Assembly: GCA_947303255.1 (NCBI GenBank)
Contig: CAMYXL010000010.1
Coordinates: 1-53,041 of the forward strand
Source: an uncultured Clostridia bacterium
GTDB lineage: Bacteria > Bacillota > Clostridia > Saccharofermentanales > Saccharofermentanaceae
Reading direction: 5' to 3'
DNA: 53,041 nucleotides
The notes under the pieces: generated by a model
Database searches by the model: none
Seen by the model: the letters and a program-made list of their open reading frames with translations, nothing else
Told to the model about the DNA's origin: nothing
Made by a program: the position numbers and the translations under genes
In this document: positions 8,187 to 17,073 of the stretch, one piece after another
How positions within the stretch are numbered: the stretch's first letter is position 1
Layout of the letters: every line of letters starts with the position of its first letter

Positions 8187-8813
8187 ATGCAGGAAGAACT
8201 TATTTCAAAGAAACAGCTCTTGCGAGCAGCACAGATTTCTTACGGCACTCTTTATCGCTGGAAGAGACTTAATCTCATCCCTGAATGCTGGTTTATCCAC
8301 AAAGCAACTGCAACAGGTCAGGAGACATTCTTTCCTAAGGACAAGGTTATTGCAAGAATCGCAAGGATCAAGGAACTTAAGAGAGAACTTACTGTTGAGC
8401 AGATGAGAGAACTTTTCTCAGCTAACGTAAAGAGCTTCAGGATCCCGTTCCAGGATTTCTGTAATCTCGAGCTCGTTTCCAAACTTGCAATTACAGCTTT
8501 TTCGAGCGTTTATCCTGAAAAGAAGATGCTCGATTTTGATGACGTTTTCGGAATGTATGTTGTAGATCACCTTATGAAACTTTCCGGTATCTACCTTGAG
8601 GATGCAAAGCAGGTATTAAGACTTCTTTGTAAGTACCTCTCAGTCGAGGCAAGCAAAGAGTATCAGCTTCTCTTGCTCCGTAAGCTCGGTGTTCCGATGA
8701 CGGTTCTCGTAAAGGGTGAGGAGGATATCCTTCTCGAAGACAATACTGAGGTTATCGCTTGCGCTAATCTCGAAGAATTTGAAGAAGCACTTAAAGATCA
8801 GTTGATAGCATAA
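8187..8813 (+). CDS. YhbD-like (DUF4004) MerR-type regulator
   Basis: A 208-residue protein whose first 95 residues carry a MerR-like winged helix (LISKKQLLRAAQISYGTLYRWK, LIPECWFIHKATATGQETFFP) closely resembling Bacillus YhbD/DUF4004. The remaining 110 residues are predicted helical and contain no recognisable ligand domain. It probably binds DNA. In Bacillus yhbD lies next to bactofilin genes; here the partner is an ArsR-type regulator 13 bases downstream, so the two regulators form one transcription unit. A GGGAG ribosome binding site precedes the ATG. Confidence 0.75.
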   Translation: MQEELISKKQLLRAAQISYGTLYRWKRLNLIPECWFIHKATATGQETFFPKDKVIARIARIKELKRELTVEQMRELFSANVKSFRIPFQDFCNLELVSKLAITAFSSVYPEKKMLDFDDVFGMYVVDHLMKLSGIYLEDAKQVLRLLCKYLSVEASKEYQLLLLRKLGVPMTVLVKGEEDILLEDNTEVIACANLEEFEEALKDQLIA

Positions 8814-8826
8814 GGAAGGAAGAAGT

Positions 8827-9300
8827 ATGGCAGAGGCTAATTTGAATATTGTTGAGATGCTGTCGGTACTCGCTGAGCCGACCAGGATCAAGATCCTCGA
8901 GTGCATCTCGCGTGAAGGTGAACTTTGCGCAAAAGACATATTGCCAATGTTCGCGATCACTCAGCCTACACTCTCGCATCATCTGAATCTTCTTCTCGAT
9001 AATAAGATCCTTTCCGCTCGAAAAGACGGAAGATTCGTTTATTACAAAGTTGATAAAAAATCGATGGATGCTCTTAAAAAGCTCATCGAAAGTTTCACTG
9101 AGCCTCCGGTAGTCGGCAAGGTAAAGAAAGCTCCTGCTGTTAAGGCAGCTGAGAAAAAACCGGTGCTCAAGAAAAAGTCTTCAGTTCCAATGCCGAAGAC
9201 GGTTATAGCAAGTCCTGATCTTGAAGAAATCAAGAAAAACAAGAAAAAGAAAAAAGCCGACAAGAAGAAAAAAGATAAGGACAAAAAGAAAAAGAAATAA
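8827..9300 (+). CDS. ArsR-family winged-helix regulator with lysine-rich tail
   Basis: A 157-residue protein. Residues 1-90 form an ArsR/SmtB winged helix (LAEPTRIKILECI, ITQPTLSHHLNLLLDNKIL, RKDGRFVYYKVD). The usual ELCVCDL metal site is reduced to GELCAKDIL with a single cysteine, so classical metal sensing is unlikely. From residue 95 there is a disordered, strongly basic tail ending in long Lys runs broken by Asp and Ala, which could give non-specific DNA or RNA binding. It is co-transcribed with the DUF4004 regulator and closed by a terminator. Target unknown. Confidence 0.85.
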   Translation: MAEANLNIVEMLSVLAEPTRIKILECISREGELCAKDILPMFAITQPTLSHHLNLLLDNKILSARKDGRFVYYKVDKKSMDALKKLIESFTEPPVVGKVKKAPAVKAAEKKPVLKKKSSVPMPKTVIASPDLEEIKKNKKKKKADKKKKDKDKKKKK

Positions 9301-9327
9301 TTTTCTATCCATACACACTTCTGTTTT

Positions 9328-9362
9328 CCGCCCGAAGTTTCCACATCTTCGGGCGGTTTTTT
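9328..9362 (+). terminator. Intrinsic terminator
   Basis: Perfect 10-base-pair GC-rich stem CCGCCCGAAG / CTTCGGGCGG with a nine-base loop and a run of six T. Confidence 0.96.
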
Positions 9363-9372
9363 AAGTTTTGTT

Positions 9373-9387
9373 GTATAATCATTGTGT
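9373..9387 (+). promoter_or_regulatory. Candidate PerR box overlapping the -10 of the perR-like gene
   Basis: TATAAT at 9374-9379 is the likely -10. The 15 bases 9373-9387 match 10 of 14 fixed positions of the PerR consensus TTATAATnATTATAA, with the left half nearly perfect and the right half poor. Autoregulation is common for PerR, so the position fits, but the match alone is weak. Confidence 0.4.
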
Positions 9388-9409
9388 GAGAGTAGAGTGG
9401 AGTTGAAAC

Positions 9410-9814
9410 ATGATGGTAAAAACCAATGAAGCCGAACGCATCCTCAGAGAATCCGGGATCCGTATCACAAAACCTCGCGTGGATGTTTATGATTACATAA
9501 TCAGTAAGAAGTCTCATCCTACCTGTGAGGAAATATACGACAATCTTAAGGGATCTAATCCGTCCTTATCTCTTGCTACGATTTATAACGTTACCGACAG
9601 GCTTGTTGATGAGAATCTCCTTATAAGGATAACAGCGCCTAACGGTGAGAGAAGATTTGACGGAACATTGGATTTCCACGGACATTTTTACTGTGAATCA
9701 TGCGGGATGGTTTTCGATTATGTGATAAAGAAACACCACCTCGAATCTGACAGCAGATTCATCTACAACAACATTGATGTCATGGCGTCGGGTATCTGCC
9801 CGAACTGTCAATAA
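9410..9814 (+). CDS. perR: Fur-family peroxide-responsive regulator, PerR-like
   Basis: A 134-residue Fur-family repressor: N-terminal winged helix (RITKPRVDVYDYI, LSLATIYNVTDRLV) and a C-terminal dimerisation domain with two structural zinc CxxC pairs (CESC and CPNC). The regulatory site D-x5-H-x-H (FDGTLDFHGHF) fits PerR better than Fur. PerR senses peroxide by metal-catalysed histidine oxidation and controls rubrerythrin and other peroxide defences. The rubrerythrin gene 22 bases downstream supports the assignment. The start is the first of two adjacent ATGs, seven bases after GTGGAG. Confidence 0.85.
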   Translation: MMVKTNEAERILRESGIRITKPRVDVYDYIISKKSHPTCEEIYDNLKGSNPSLSLATIYNVTDRLVDENLLIRITAPNGERRFDGTLDFHGHFYCESCGMVFDYVIKKHHLESDSRFIYNNIDVMASGICPNCQ

Positions 9815-9835
9815 ACATAACAGGGAGGAAATATT

Positions 9836-10375
9836 ATGGATCTTAAAGGAACCAAAACAGAAGCTAATCTTCAGACTGCATTCGCAGGCGAATCAATGGC
9901 AACAAACAAGTATGCATATTTTGCATCTAAGGCTAAGAAGGAAGGATATGTTCAGATCTCCAATATCTTTACAGAGACTTCCGGTAACGAGAGAGAGCAC
10001 GCTAAGCTCTGGTTCAAGTATCTTAACGGCGGTGCCGTTCCTGATACTGCGGCTAACCTTCTTGCAGCAGCTGAAGGTGAGAACGAGGAATGGACTTCCA
10101 TGTATAAGACATTCGCAGCAGAGGCAAGGGAAGAGGGTTTCAATGAGATAGCTGAACTCTTCGATCTCGTTGCAGGTGTCGAAAAAGAGCATGAGGAGCG
10201 TTACAGAACCATCCTTAAGAATCTCGAAGAGGGTATGACATTCAAGCGTGACGGCGTAAAGATCTGGAAGTGCCTCAACTGCGGTTACATCCACTACGGT
10301 GATGAGGCTCCTGAGAAGTGTCCGCTCTGTGCTCATCCTAAGGCTTACTTTGAAGAGAGAACAACAAATTATTGA
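9836..10375 (+). CDS. rbr: Rubrerythrin (non-haem peroxidase)
   Basis: A 179-residue protein with a ferritin-like four-helix bundle carrying the di-iron ligands ([32 protein letters not shown]) and a C-terminal rubredoxin domain with CLNCG and CPLC cysteine pairs. It reduces hydrogen peroxide to water in the cytoplasm of anaerobes, using electrons passed through the rubredoxin centre. It is very probably transcribed with the PerR-like gene and controlled by it. Length and domain order are standard. Confidence 0.95.
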   Translation: MDLKGTKTEANLQTAFAGESMATNKYAYFASKAKKEGYVQISNIFTETSGNEREHAKLWFKYLNGGAVPDTAANLLAAAEGENEEWTSMYKTFAAEAREEGFNEIAELFDLVAGVEKEHEERYRTILKNLEEGMTFKRDGVKIWKCLNCGYIHYGDEAPEKCPLCAHPKAYFEERTTNY

Positions 10376-10382
10376 TCAATCG

Positions 10383-10410
10383 ATAAACCCGATCTTCGGA
10401 TCGGGTTTAT
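10383..10410 (+). terminator. Terminator hairpin with UUCG tetraloop after rubrerythrin
   Basis: A perfect 12-base-pair stem ATAAACCCGATC / GATCGGGTTTAT capped by TTCG; the downstream T tract is short (GTTTATA). Confidence 0.85.
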
Positions 10411-10462
10411 GTTTATAGGAAGGAATGATAAGTTATTTTTCTTATCGGATAATTTGCAATTA

Positions 10463-10494
10463 AAAAGGAGATGTTCTTGCGAGCATCTCCTTTT
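10463..10494 (-). terminator. Intrinsic terminator of mscL
   Basis: Inverted repeat AAAAGGAGATG / CATCTCCTTTT with a 10-base loop. On the - strand it is followed by a T-rich tail and ends the mscL transcript; on the + strand it also backs up the rubrerythrin terminator. Confidence 0.85.
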
Positions 10495-10517
10495 GTGCAG
10501 TTGGTTTCTAAATTGGA

Positions 10518-10970
10518 TTAGTCTTTCTTTGTAACAAGAGCATCTCTGATCTCTGTAAGAAGCTTAACTTCCTCAGATGGCTCTGCCGGCTCTTCTGCTG
10601 CAGCCTCTTCTTCTTCCTTCTTCAAGAGAGCCTTGAACTTCTTGGAACTCTTCTGGATCAATGTGATCACAAGGAAGATACAGATGGCAATTATAAAGAA
10701 TTCAATGATAGTGTTAATGAATACGCCGTAATTGATTGCTACCTCAGGTGTTGTGACTTCGCCTGCTGCGTCAACGACTGCAGGTGTGATGACATGCTTC
10801 ATATCCTTAAAATCTACGCCGGAACAAAGGCTGCCGATACCAGGCATGATGATGTCATTTACAAGTGATGTAACGATCTTTCCGAAAGCGCCACCGATGA
10901 TAACACCGACAGCCATATCCATTACGTTACCTTTGCTGATGAACTCCTTAAATTCCTTAACCAAACCCAT
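10518..10970 (-). CDS. mscL: Large-conductance mechanosensitive channel
   Basis: A 150-residue MscL: N-terminal amphipathic helix (MGLVKEFKEFISKGNVMDMA), TM1 with the pore-lining glycines (AVGVIIGGAFGKIVTSLVNDIIMP), a periplasmic-type loop, TM2 (NTIIEFFIIAICIFLVI) and an acidic C-terminal bundle. It forms a pentameric membrane pore that opens under hypo-osmotic stress. It lies 18 bases after a P-loop gene on the same strand and has no promoter of its own visible, so they are probably co-transcribed. It converges on the rubrerythrin gene. Confidence 0.96.
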   Translation of the reverse strand: MGLVKEFKEFISKGNVMDMAVGVIIGGAFGKIVTSLVNDIIMPGIGSLCSGVDFKDMKHVITPAVVDAAGEVTTPEVAINYGVFINTIIEFFIIAICIFLVITLIQKSSKKFKALLKKEEEEAAAEEPAEPSEEVKLLTEIRDALVTKKD

Positions 10971-10988
10971 TTACAATACACCTCGCAA

Positions 10989-11402
10989 TTAACAGTATTT
11001 TTTAACTGTATCAGGGAGGAGATCCTCGCTGACACTTAAGATAATTGTAACAACTATAGGTGAATTTGCAAGGAATTTGTCGAGTTTATCGAGGAATACA
11101 GCGAGTTCGTCAAGGTTGTCGCTCTTTGCCACTTTACGGACACTATCCATATAAACGTGAGTGAGGTCATAATCCTTGGAACAAACTCCTCCGATAAACG
11201 AAAGAAGCTGATCATATCCGGTACATGGGTACTCATCGATATTGATCAGCCTTACTTTGTGCTTGAGTAACTGTCCGAGGCGTGTTCCTCTCTCAATGCA
11301 GACTACGTTGCTGTCCTCTGCTGCAACGTTGTTGATGTCTTCAACAAGTCTAGCGGTCTTACCTGTTCCTTTTGCTCCTGCAATAATCTTGATCATAGGC
11401 AT
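10989..11402 (-). CDS. Small P-loop ATP/GTP-binding protein of unknown function
   Basis: A protein of about 137 residues with a clear Walker A motif (IIAGAKGTGKTARL) at the N terminus and a possible Walker B (LTHVYMDSV). It resembles small uncharacterised clostridial ATP-binding proteins sometimes misannotated as PilT; no sensor or lid domain is visible. Two starts are possible: ATG at 11402 (four bases after GGAG) or ATG at 11396 (ten bases after it). It is the first gene of a leftward unit with mscL. Confidence 0.75.
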   Translation of the reverse strand: MPMIKIIAGAKGTGKTARLVEDINNVAAEDSNVVCIERGTRLGQLLKHKVRLINIDEYPCTGYDQLLSFIGGVCSKDYDLTHVYMDSVRKVAKSDNLDELAVFLDKLDKFLANSPIVVTIILSVSEDLLPDTVKKYC

Positions 11403-11441
11403 CGATCTCCTTTACTGTTGGTTTTTTTATTTGATGGATAT

Positions 11442-11470
11442 ATTCTATCTGATTTTTAGTGTAATTTGAA
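11442..11470 (-). promoter_or_regulatory. Promoter of the P-loop/mscL unit
   Basis: On the - strand TTCAAA (11470-11465), 17-base spacer, TAGAAT (11447-11442), about 40 bases before the start codon. Confidence 0.6.
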
Positions 11471-11529
11471 TAGCAAATGAGGAAAATCTGGAGCATTTTT
11501 TGTGAATTGTTAACATAAATCTGAGATAT

Positions 11530-11558
11530 TTGCCTTATATATATATGTATGATAAAAT
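11530..11558 (+). promoter_or_regulatory. Promoter of the rimP-nusA-infB operon
   Basis: TTGCCT at 11530-11535, 17-base spacer, TAAAAT at 11553-11558. The transcript would begin near 11565, only about 20 bases before a terminator-like hairpin. Confidence 0.65.
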
Positions 11559-11584
11559 ATTTCCGTTCTAGATTACTTTTGTAA

Positions 11585-11611
11585 ACGGACTTCATCGAAG
11601 GTCCGTTTTTT
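11585..11611 (+). terminator. Leader terminator/attenuator upstream of rimP
   Basis: ACGGACTTC / GAAGGTCCGT (one bulged G) with a three-base loop, followed directly by six T. It lies between the operon promoter and the rimP ribosome binding site, so it must be read through for the operon to be expressed. Confidence 0.8.
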
Positions 11612-11630
11612 GTTGTATCAGGAGGAATTG

Positions 11631-12104
11631 ATGGCAAAACGTTCTAAGATCGCTCAGGCAGCTTATGACATAGCTAAGCCGGAAGCGGAGAAGCTGGGAC
11701 TCGAGCTCGTCGATGCAGAGTTTAAGAAGGAAGGTCAGAAGACATTCTTAAGGCTTTTTATCGACAAGAAAGGCGGACTGAATATTGACGATTGCGAAGT
11801 GTTCAGCAGGACAATAGATCCGATACTTGATGAGCAGCTCAAACATGATGCGGATTATTTCGAAGTATCGTCACCGGGACTTACAAGACCTTTGTCGGAA
11901 CCCGCTGACTACAGAAGATACTCTGAAGAGAAGATAGAGGTTTCACTTTTCAAAGAGATCGACGGAGTAAAGAACTTTTTGGGAAAGATACTTGAAGTAA
12001 CAGACGAGACGGTTGTTTTCGAGTATGAAGAAGCCAAAGAAACAAAGAAGGTAACACTTAAGTACGAAGAGATCGCAAGAGCGGTCAGACACATTGAATT
12101 CTAA
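11631..12104 (+). CDS. rimP: Ribosome maturation factor RimP
   Basis: A 157-residue RimP: N-terminal alpha/beta domain (KPEAEKLGLELVDAEFKKEGQKTFLRLFIDKKGGLNIDDCE) and C-terminal SH3-like domain (YFEVSSPGLTRPL). It acts in late 30S subunit assembly. It heads the conserved translation operon with nusA 18 bases downstream. The ATG at 11631 follows GGAGG by four to five bases; an in-frame TTG upstream lies in the terminator tail and is not used. Confidence 0.95.
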   Translation: MAKRSKIAQAAYDIAKPEAEKLGLELVDAEFKKEGQKTFLRLFIDKKGGLNIDDCEVFSRTIDPILDEQLKHDADYFEVSSPGLTRPLSEPADYRRYSEEKIEVSLFKEIDGVKNFLGKILEVTDETVVFEYEEAKETKKVTLKYEEIARAVRHIEF

Positions 12105-12122
12105 TCAAGGAGGCATAGTAAA

Positions 12123-13277
12123 ATGGCAAAGAAAAAGCAGGAAGAAGAGCAGAAGGAAAGCGTAATCGCAGTTATCAAGGAACTTGCGAAAGAGCGCGGC
12201 ATTGACGAGGAAGTCTTGATGAAAGCTATCGAAGACGGTATCGTTGCAGCCTTCAGAAGAGAGTTCTCAAGCTCTAAGAATATAGATAATGTTTTCGCAG
12301 AGATCGACAGAGAGACAGGTGAGATCTTCGTTTACAAACTCGTTGATGTTGTAGAGGAAGTTCTTGATCCTGATAACGAGATCTCCTTTACAGATGCTAA
12401 GGCAATGGACGATGAGATCGAGCTCGGTGACCAGATCGAGGTCGGTATCGACGTTGATGAGCTTGGAAGACTTGCTGCTACAGCAGCTAAGAGTGCTATC
12501 TCCCAGAAGGTTAGAGAAGCAGAGTATGCTCGTATCCAGTCAGATTTCTCCGACAGGATCAATGAGATCGCTACAGGTGTTGTTCAGCGTAAGGATTCAA
12601 GATATGTTTACGTTGATATCGCAAGAGCTGAGGCAGTTCTTCCAAGAGAGCACCAGATCAAGGGCGAGAACTACGAGCACGGCAAGACAATGAAGTTCCT
12701 CGTACTTAACGTACAGGAGTACAACGGAAGACCTACTATCACAGTTTCCAGAACTCACGTAGATCTCGTAAGAAAGCTCTTCGAGCTTGAGGTTCCTGAG
12801 ATCAAGAGCGGTGAGGTTATCATCAAGTCCGTATCCCGTGAGCCTGGTTCAAGATCCAAGGTTGCAGTTTATTCCAGAGATGAGAATATCGATGCTAAGG
12901 GTGCATGCGTAGGTCAAAGAGGCCAGAGAGTTCAGGAGATCATGAATGAGCTCGGTGGCGAGAAGATCGATATCATCGATTGGAGCGAAGACGATGCAGC
13001 ATTCATCTCTGAGGCTTTGCAGCCTGCAGATGTTACAAGCGTAACAACATCATTCGTAACAAAAGAGAACGGTCACGTAGAAAACAGAGCAGACGTTGTT
13101 GTTCCTGACAACCAGTACTCACTTGCTATCGGCCGTGCAGGTCAGAACGTAAGACTTGCTGCAAGACTTACAGGCTTCAAGATCGATATCAAGACAGAGT
13201 CCGCTGTATCCGAGGCTGACAGCCGCGCAATGATCGACGAGTTCGAGGTCGTTGAAGACCCTAACGAAGAAGCATAA
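12123..13277 (+). CDS. nusA: Transcription termination/antitermination protein NusA
   Basis: A 384-residue NusA: N-terminal polymerase-binding domain to about residue 130 with an acidic stretch, an S1 domain (GVVQRKDSRYVYVDIARAEAVLPREHQ), then two KH domains (VGQRGQRVQEIMNELGGEKIDII and AIGRAGQNVRLAARLTGFKIDI). It lacks the C-terminal acidic repeats of enteric NusA, as usual for Bacillota. It binds RNA polymerase and modulates pausing, termination and rRNA antitermination. Confidence 0.97.
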   Translation: MAKKKQEEEQKESVIAVIKELAKERGIDEEVLMKAIEDGIVAAFRREFSSSKNIDNVFAEIDRETGEIFVYKLVDVVEEVLDPDNEISFTDAKAMDDEIELGDQIEVGIDVDELGRLAATAAKSAISQKVREAEYARIQSDFSDRINEIATGVVQRKDSRYVYVDIARAEAVLPREHQIKGENYEHGKTMKFLVLNVQEYNGRPTITVSRTHVDLVRKLFELEVPEIKSGEVIIKSVSREPGSRSKVAVYSRDENIDAKGACVGQRGQRVQEIMNELGGEKIDIIDWSEDDAAFISEALQPADVTSVTTSFVTKENGHVENRADVVVPDNQYSLAIGRAGQNVRLAARLTGFKIDIKTESAVSEADSRAMIDEFEVVEDPNEEA

Positions 13278-13291
13278 GGGAGTTGAACCTG

Positions 13292-13582
13292 ATGAAGAAA
13301 AAACCGCAACGTATGTGTGTAAGCTGCAAGACGAGGGCAGATAAGAAAGATCTCTTAAGAGTTGTCCTTCTTCCGAGCGGCGACATCGCCTATGATCCTT
13401 CCGGAAGACTTCCGGGAAGAGGCTCTTATCTTTGTCGAAAAGAAGAGTGCATCATGACGGAACTTAAAGCACACAGACTTTCGAAGGGACTTCGCCATCA
13501 GGTAGATGAAGACGAACTTAAAAAAATCGCTGACACGATACTTAAGGAGTGTCAGGCATCCGAAGAGAAAGAAGAGGAGTAA
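13292..13582 (+). CDS. rnpM: RNase P modulator RnpM (YlxR family)
   Basis: A 96-residue YlxR/DUF448 protein with the family block KKPQRMCVSCKTRADKKDLLR and GRLPGRGSYLC. YlxR binds RNA and in Bacillus subtilis is reported to bind RNase P RNA and slow its activity. Always found between nusA and infB in Bacillota. The ATG at 13292 follows GGGAG by nine bases; the upstream in-frame TTG is rejected. Its stop overlaps the next start by one base (TAATG). Confidence 0.92.
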   Translation: MKKKPQRMCVSCKTRADKKDLLRVVLLPSGDIAYDPSGRLPGRGSYLCRKEECIMTELKAHRLSKGLRHQVDEDELKKIADTILKECQASEEKEEE

Positions 13583-13938
13583 TGAAGATTTCTGAATCTT
13601 ACACTGAGGAAGACATCTTAAGATTCTTGGGACTCGCTACAAGGGCATCGAAAGTGGTCTCAGGAAACGATCAGATAATAGACGAGGCAAGAAAAGGCCA
13701 CATCAAGCTTTTGATCGTTGCAAGGGATATATCCCAGAATACTTTCGATAAGTTCTTGAGTGTTTTAACATCACTCGAAAACGAGATCCCGGCGGCATAC
13801 AGATTTGCCGACAAAAGAAAATTGGGAAATGCAATCGGCAGACCTGACAGAGCATTGGTCGGAGTAACTGATGAAGGCTTTGCGGGAAAGCTGGAAATAA
13901 TGCTTGACAGGTTTGAGTACAAGGAGGAACAGAACTGA
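13582..13938 (+). CDS. ylxQ: L7Ae-family RNA-binding protein YlxQ
   Basis: A 118-residue L7Ae/L30e-fold protein ([39 protein letters not shown]), the YlxQ family that binds kink-turn RNA. Located between rnpM and infB, with one-base overlaps at both ends (TAATG and TGATG), so translation of the three genes is coupled. In Bacillus it is not essential. Confidence 0.9.
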   Translation: MKISESYTEEDILRFLGLATRASKVVSGNDQIIDEARKGHIKLLIVARDISQNTFDKFLSVLTSLENEIPAAYRFADKRKLGNAIGRPDRALVGVTDEGFAGKLEIMLDRFEYKEEQN

Positions 13939-16628
13939 TGGGTCAAGAAAACGAGAACAACAAGCCACAGATCATAATGGGCGGAGTCTCAGGTAATAAA
14001 GAATTAAGAGTAAGAAGAGTACATAAGAAAAATGCTGATACAGGAGATGCGGCTGCTAAGGCTGAGCCGAAGACTGCTGCACCAAAAACTGCTGCACCTG
14101 CGGAAGAAAAGCCAAAGGCAGCACCTGCTGCTGAAGCAAAACCAAAGGCAACAAAGACAGCTGCTGCTGAAAAGCCGAAGGCTGCTGAGCCAAAGGCTGA
14201 AGCAAAGCCAAAGGCCGCTGCTAAGCCTGCTGCTGCAAAAGCTGCTCCTAAGGCTGCACCGGAGCCGGAAGCAAAGCCTAAGGCAGTTGAGAAGCCTGAG
14301 GTTAAGACAGAAGAAAAGCCTAAGGTATCTTCTGCTGTTATCGCAATGCCTGATTCAAAGCCATATACCAAAAAGCCGGTACCTGGTGCAACTGTAACAG
14401 GCAGATACCAGAGAGAACAAAGAGAGCCTAGAGAAGGAAGCACATACCAAAGAGGCGGTAACGGTGACAGACGTCAGGGTGGCGGCAACAGACAGGGCGG
14501 TTACCAGAACAACCGCGGCGGCGGAAACATGGGCGGCTTCATGAAGGATAAGGACGAGGACGAGAAACGTCCAATGCCTAGAAAGGCTACAAAGCCTAAG
14601 ACAGAAAGTCCTATCGAAGAAGGCAAGAAGAGCAGAGCTAATTTTGTCGAGCGTAATGCTTTCGATAAGAAGAGAACTGAAAATACTGACAATAAGAGAG
14701 AGAACGGCAGAAATAACAACAATAACGACAGACGTTCCATGAACAAGAACGACATGAACAGCTACAAGGGCAGAGGTTCTGATGTTCTTAACGACGACTA
14801 CGAGGGTTATTCCTACGGTTCAAAGAAAAAGAAGAAGATGGTTAAGAGTGCTCCTGTACAGGCACCTGTTATCCAGCAGATCACTAATATCCAGCTTCCT
14901 CCTTTCATCACTGTAAAAGAGTTTGCTGAGGGTATCGGCAAGAAGAGCGGTGACGTTATCATGGAGCTCATGAAGCTCGGCGTTATCGCAACTATCAACC
15001 AGGAACTCGACTTTGATACAGCTTGTCTTTTGGCAGACAGCTTCGGTATCACAGCTGAGCCTATCACAGAGGTAACTGAAGAGGAGATCCTTTTCGATGA
15101 GGCTGAGGATAAGGAAGAAGATCTCAAGCCACGTCCGCCGGTCGTTGTTGTCATGGGTCACGTTGACCATGGTAAGACATCCCTCTTGGACAGGATCAGA
15201 TCAGCATCCGTTGTTTCCGGTGAGGCAGGCGGTATCACACAGCATATCGGTGCTTACACTGTAAGACTTAAGGGTCGTCAGATCACATTCCTTGATACTC
15301 CTGGTCACGAAGCGTTCACAACGATGCGTGCAAGAGGTGCTCAGGTAACTGATATCGCTATCCTCGTTGTAGCTGCAGACGACGGTGTAATGCCACAGAC
15401 GATCGAGGCTATCAACCACGCTAAGGCTGCTAACACAGAGATCATCGTTGCTATCAACAAGATCGATAAGCCGGGTGCAAATCCGGATAAGGTTAAGCAG
15501 GAACTTTCAAACTACGAACTCATTCCTGAGGAGTGGGGCGGTTCCACGATCATGGTACCTGTATCTGCTAAGCAGGGAACAGGTATTGACGATCTCCTCG
15601 AGATGGTACTTCTCACAGCAGACGTACTCGAGCTCAAGGCAGATCCTAAGCGTCAGGCTAAGGGTACTGTTATCGAGGCTAAGCTCGATAAGGCAAGAGG
15701 ACCTGTTGCAACAGTACTCGTACAGCGCGGTACATTGAAGTCCGGTGATACGGTCGTATGCGGACCTATGATCGGTAACGTTCGTGCTATGTACGACGAC
15801 AAGGGTTCCGATATCAAGAAGGCAGGTCCTTCCATTCCGGTTGAGATCTTGGGTCTTCCTGAAGTACCGGAAGCAGGTGAGACACTTTACGCTGTTACAG
15901 ACGATAAGATCGCTAGACAGCTCGTTGAGAAGAGAAAGATCAAGCTCCGTGAGCAGCAGCTGCATAAGTCTTCCAAGATGAGCCTTGATACACTCGCAGC
16001 TTCTCTTGCTGCAGGTGACGTTAAGGATCTTAACCTCATCGTTAAGGCAGACGTTCAGGGTTCCGTTGAGGCTGTCATCCAGTCCCTCGAGAAGCTCAGC
16101 AACGACGAAGTTCGTGTTAAGGTTATCCACGGCGGTGTTGGTGCGATCAACGAGTCCGACGTTGTTCTTGCTGATGTATCCAATGCGATCATCATCGGAT
16201 TTAACGTTCGTCCTAATGCGATCATCACTGAGAAGGCTAAGGAAGCCGGCGTAGACATAAGACTTTACAGCGTCATCTATAACGCTATCGAAGACGTTGA
16301 GAAGGCTATGAAGGGTATGCTCGCTCCTACATTCGAAGAGGTTGTTCTCGGACATGTCGAGATCAGAGAACTCTTCAAGGTATCAGGTGTCGGTACTATC
16401 GGAGGATGTTATGTTCTTGACGGTCTTATCAGAAGAAACTGCGAGGTTCGTGTCGTAAGAGACGATATCGTTGTTTACACAGGTAAGCTCGCATCACTCC
16501 AGAGAATGAAGGATGCAGTTAAGGAAGTTAAGGAAGGTTATGAGTGCGGTCTTTCTATCGAGAAGTATAACGATATCAAGATCGGCGATGTCATCGAAGC
16601 ATACGAGATGCAGGAAGTAGCCAGATAA
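13938..16628 (+). CDS. infB: Translation initiation factor IF-2
   Basis: An 896-residue IF-2. Residues 1-300 form a low-complexity extension, first Ala/Pro/Lys repeats, then a Gly/Arg/Asn-rich stretch. A short IF2 N-terminal helix domain follows at about 320-370 ([37 protein letters not shown]). The GTPase domain carries G1 [13 protein letters not shown]3 DTPGHEAF and G4 NKIDKP, and is followed by beta-barrel and C-terminal domains that bind fMet-tRNA. It places initiator tRNA on the 30S subunit. The extension is rich in Ala and in Arg/Gly, which may aid RNA binding. Confidence 0.97.
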   Translation: MGQENENNKPQIIMGGVSGNKELRVRRVHKKNADTGDAAAKAEPKTAAPKTAAPAEEKPKAAPAAEAKPKATKTAAAEKPKAAEPKAEAKPKAAAKPAAAKAAPKAAPEPEAKPKAVEKPEVKTEEKPKVSSAVIAMPDSKPYTKKPVPGATVTGRYQREQREPREGSTYQRGGNGDRRQGGGNRQGGYQNNRGGGNMGGFMKDKDEDEKRPMPRKATKPKTESPIEEGKKSRANFVERNAFDKKRTENTDNKRENGRNNNNNDRRSMNKNDMNSYKGRGSDVLNDDYEGYSYGSKKKKKMVKSAPVQAPVIQQITNIQLPPFITVKEFAEGIGKKSGDVIMELMKLGVIATINQELDFDTACLLADSFGITAEPITEVTEEEILFDEAEDKEEDLKPRPPVVVVMGHVDHGKTSLLDRIRSASVVSGEAGGITQHIGAYTVRLKGRQITFLDTPGHEAFTTMRARGAQVTDIAILVVAADDGVMPQTIEAINHAKAANTEIIVAINKIDKPGANPDKVKQELSNYELIPEEWGGSTIMVPVSAKQGTGIDDLLEMVLLTADVLELKADPKRQAKGTVIEAKLDKARGPVATVLVQRGTLKSGDTVVCGPMIGNVRAMYDDKGSDIKKAGPSIPVEILGLPEVPEAGETLYAVTDDKIARQLVEKRKIKLREQQLHKSSKMSLDTLAASLAAGDVKDLNLIVKADVQGSVEAVIQSLEKLSNDEVRVKVIHGGVGAINESDVVLADVSNAIIIGFNVRPNAIITEKAKEAGVDIRLYSVIYNAIEDVEKAMKGMLAPTFEEVVLGHVEIRELFKVSGVGTIGGCYVLDGLIRRNCEVRVVRDDIVVYTGKLASLQRMKDAVKEVKEGYECGLSIEKYNDIKIGDVIEAYEMQEVAR

Positions 16629-16645
16629 AAAAGACTAACTGTTGA

Positions 16646-16676
16646 GGCCGGGACATAGGGTAACTCTATATCTCGG
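16646..16676 (+). other. Intra-operon hairpin between infB and rbfA
   Basis: GCCGGGACATAG / CTATATCTCGGC forms an imperfect 12-base-pair stem with a short loop and no following T run. It is a likely RNA processing or stability element rather than a terminator. Confidence 0.5.
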
Positions 16677-16701
16677 CTTCGCATTTAAGAGGTAAATAAT
16701 T

Positions 16702-17073
16702 ATGAGAAGAAACAGAGCTCAGATCGTCGGAGACGAGATGCAGAAAGTTTTGTCTAACATCATCCAGAATGATGTAAAAGATCCGCGTATCCCTCTGCTT
16801 ACTTCCATCGTGGAAGTCAGGATGTCATCTGACCTTACACATGCGACATGCTATGTGTCTGTTTTCGGAGATGACAGGGCAAAGAATGAGGCGTTAAGTG
16901 CGATCGTTCATGCAAGCGGATTTATAAGAAGAGAGATGTGTAAGTACATCAATCTTCGTGTTGCTCCTGAGCTTCATTTTGTATTGGATAATACGATCGA
17001 AGAAGCGGCAAAGTTATACGAACTCATCGATAAGACAATCGATGATGACGAGAAAAGACATAAGGAAGAATGA
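16702..17073 (+). CDS. rbfA: 30S ribosome-binding factor RbfA
   Basis: A 123-residue RbfA with the KH-like fold signatures RAQIVGDEMQKVLSNII, DLTHATCYVSVFGD and VAPELHFVLDNTIEEAAKL. It binds the 30S subunit and helps 16S rRNA maturation in the cold. It follows infB as in most Bacillota and overlaps the next gene by four bases (ATGA). Confidence 0.95.
   Translation: MRRNRAQIVGDEMQKVLSNIIQNDVKDPRIPLLTSIVEVRMSSDLTHATCYVSVFGDDRAKNEALSAIVHASGFIRREMCKYINLRVAPELHFVLDNTIEEAAKLYELIDKTIDDDEKRHKEE

Noticed and set aside
10440..10500. Small RNA gene between the rubrerythrin and mscL terminators
   Set aside because: The hairpins are explained as back-to-back terminators of convergent genes and no promoter lies between them.
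13943..14443. Ala/Phe-rich open frame opposite the IF-2 extension
   Set aside because: Antisense of the Ala/Lys/Pro repeats of infB; no start signal.
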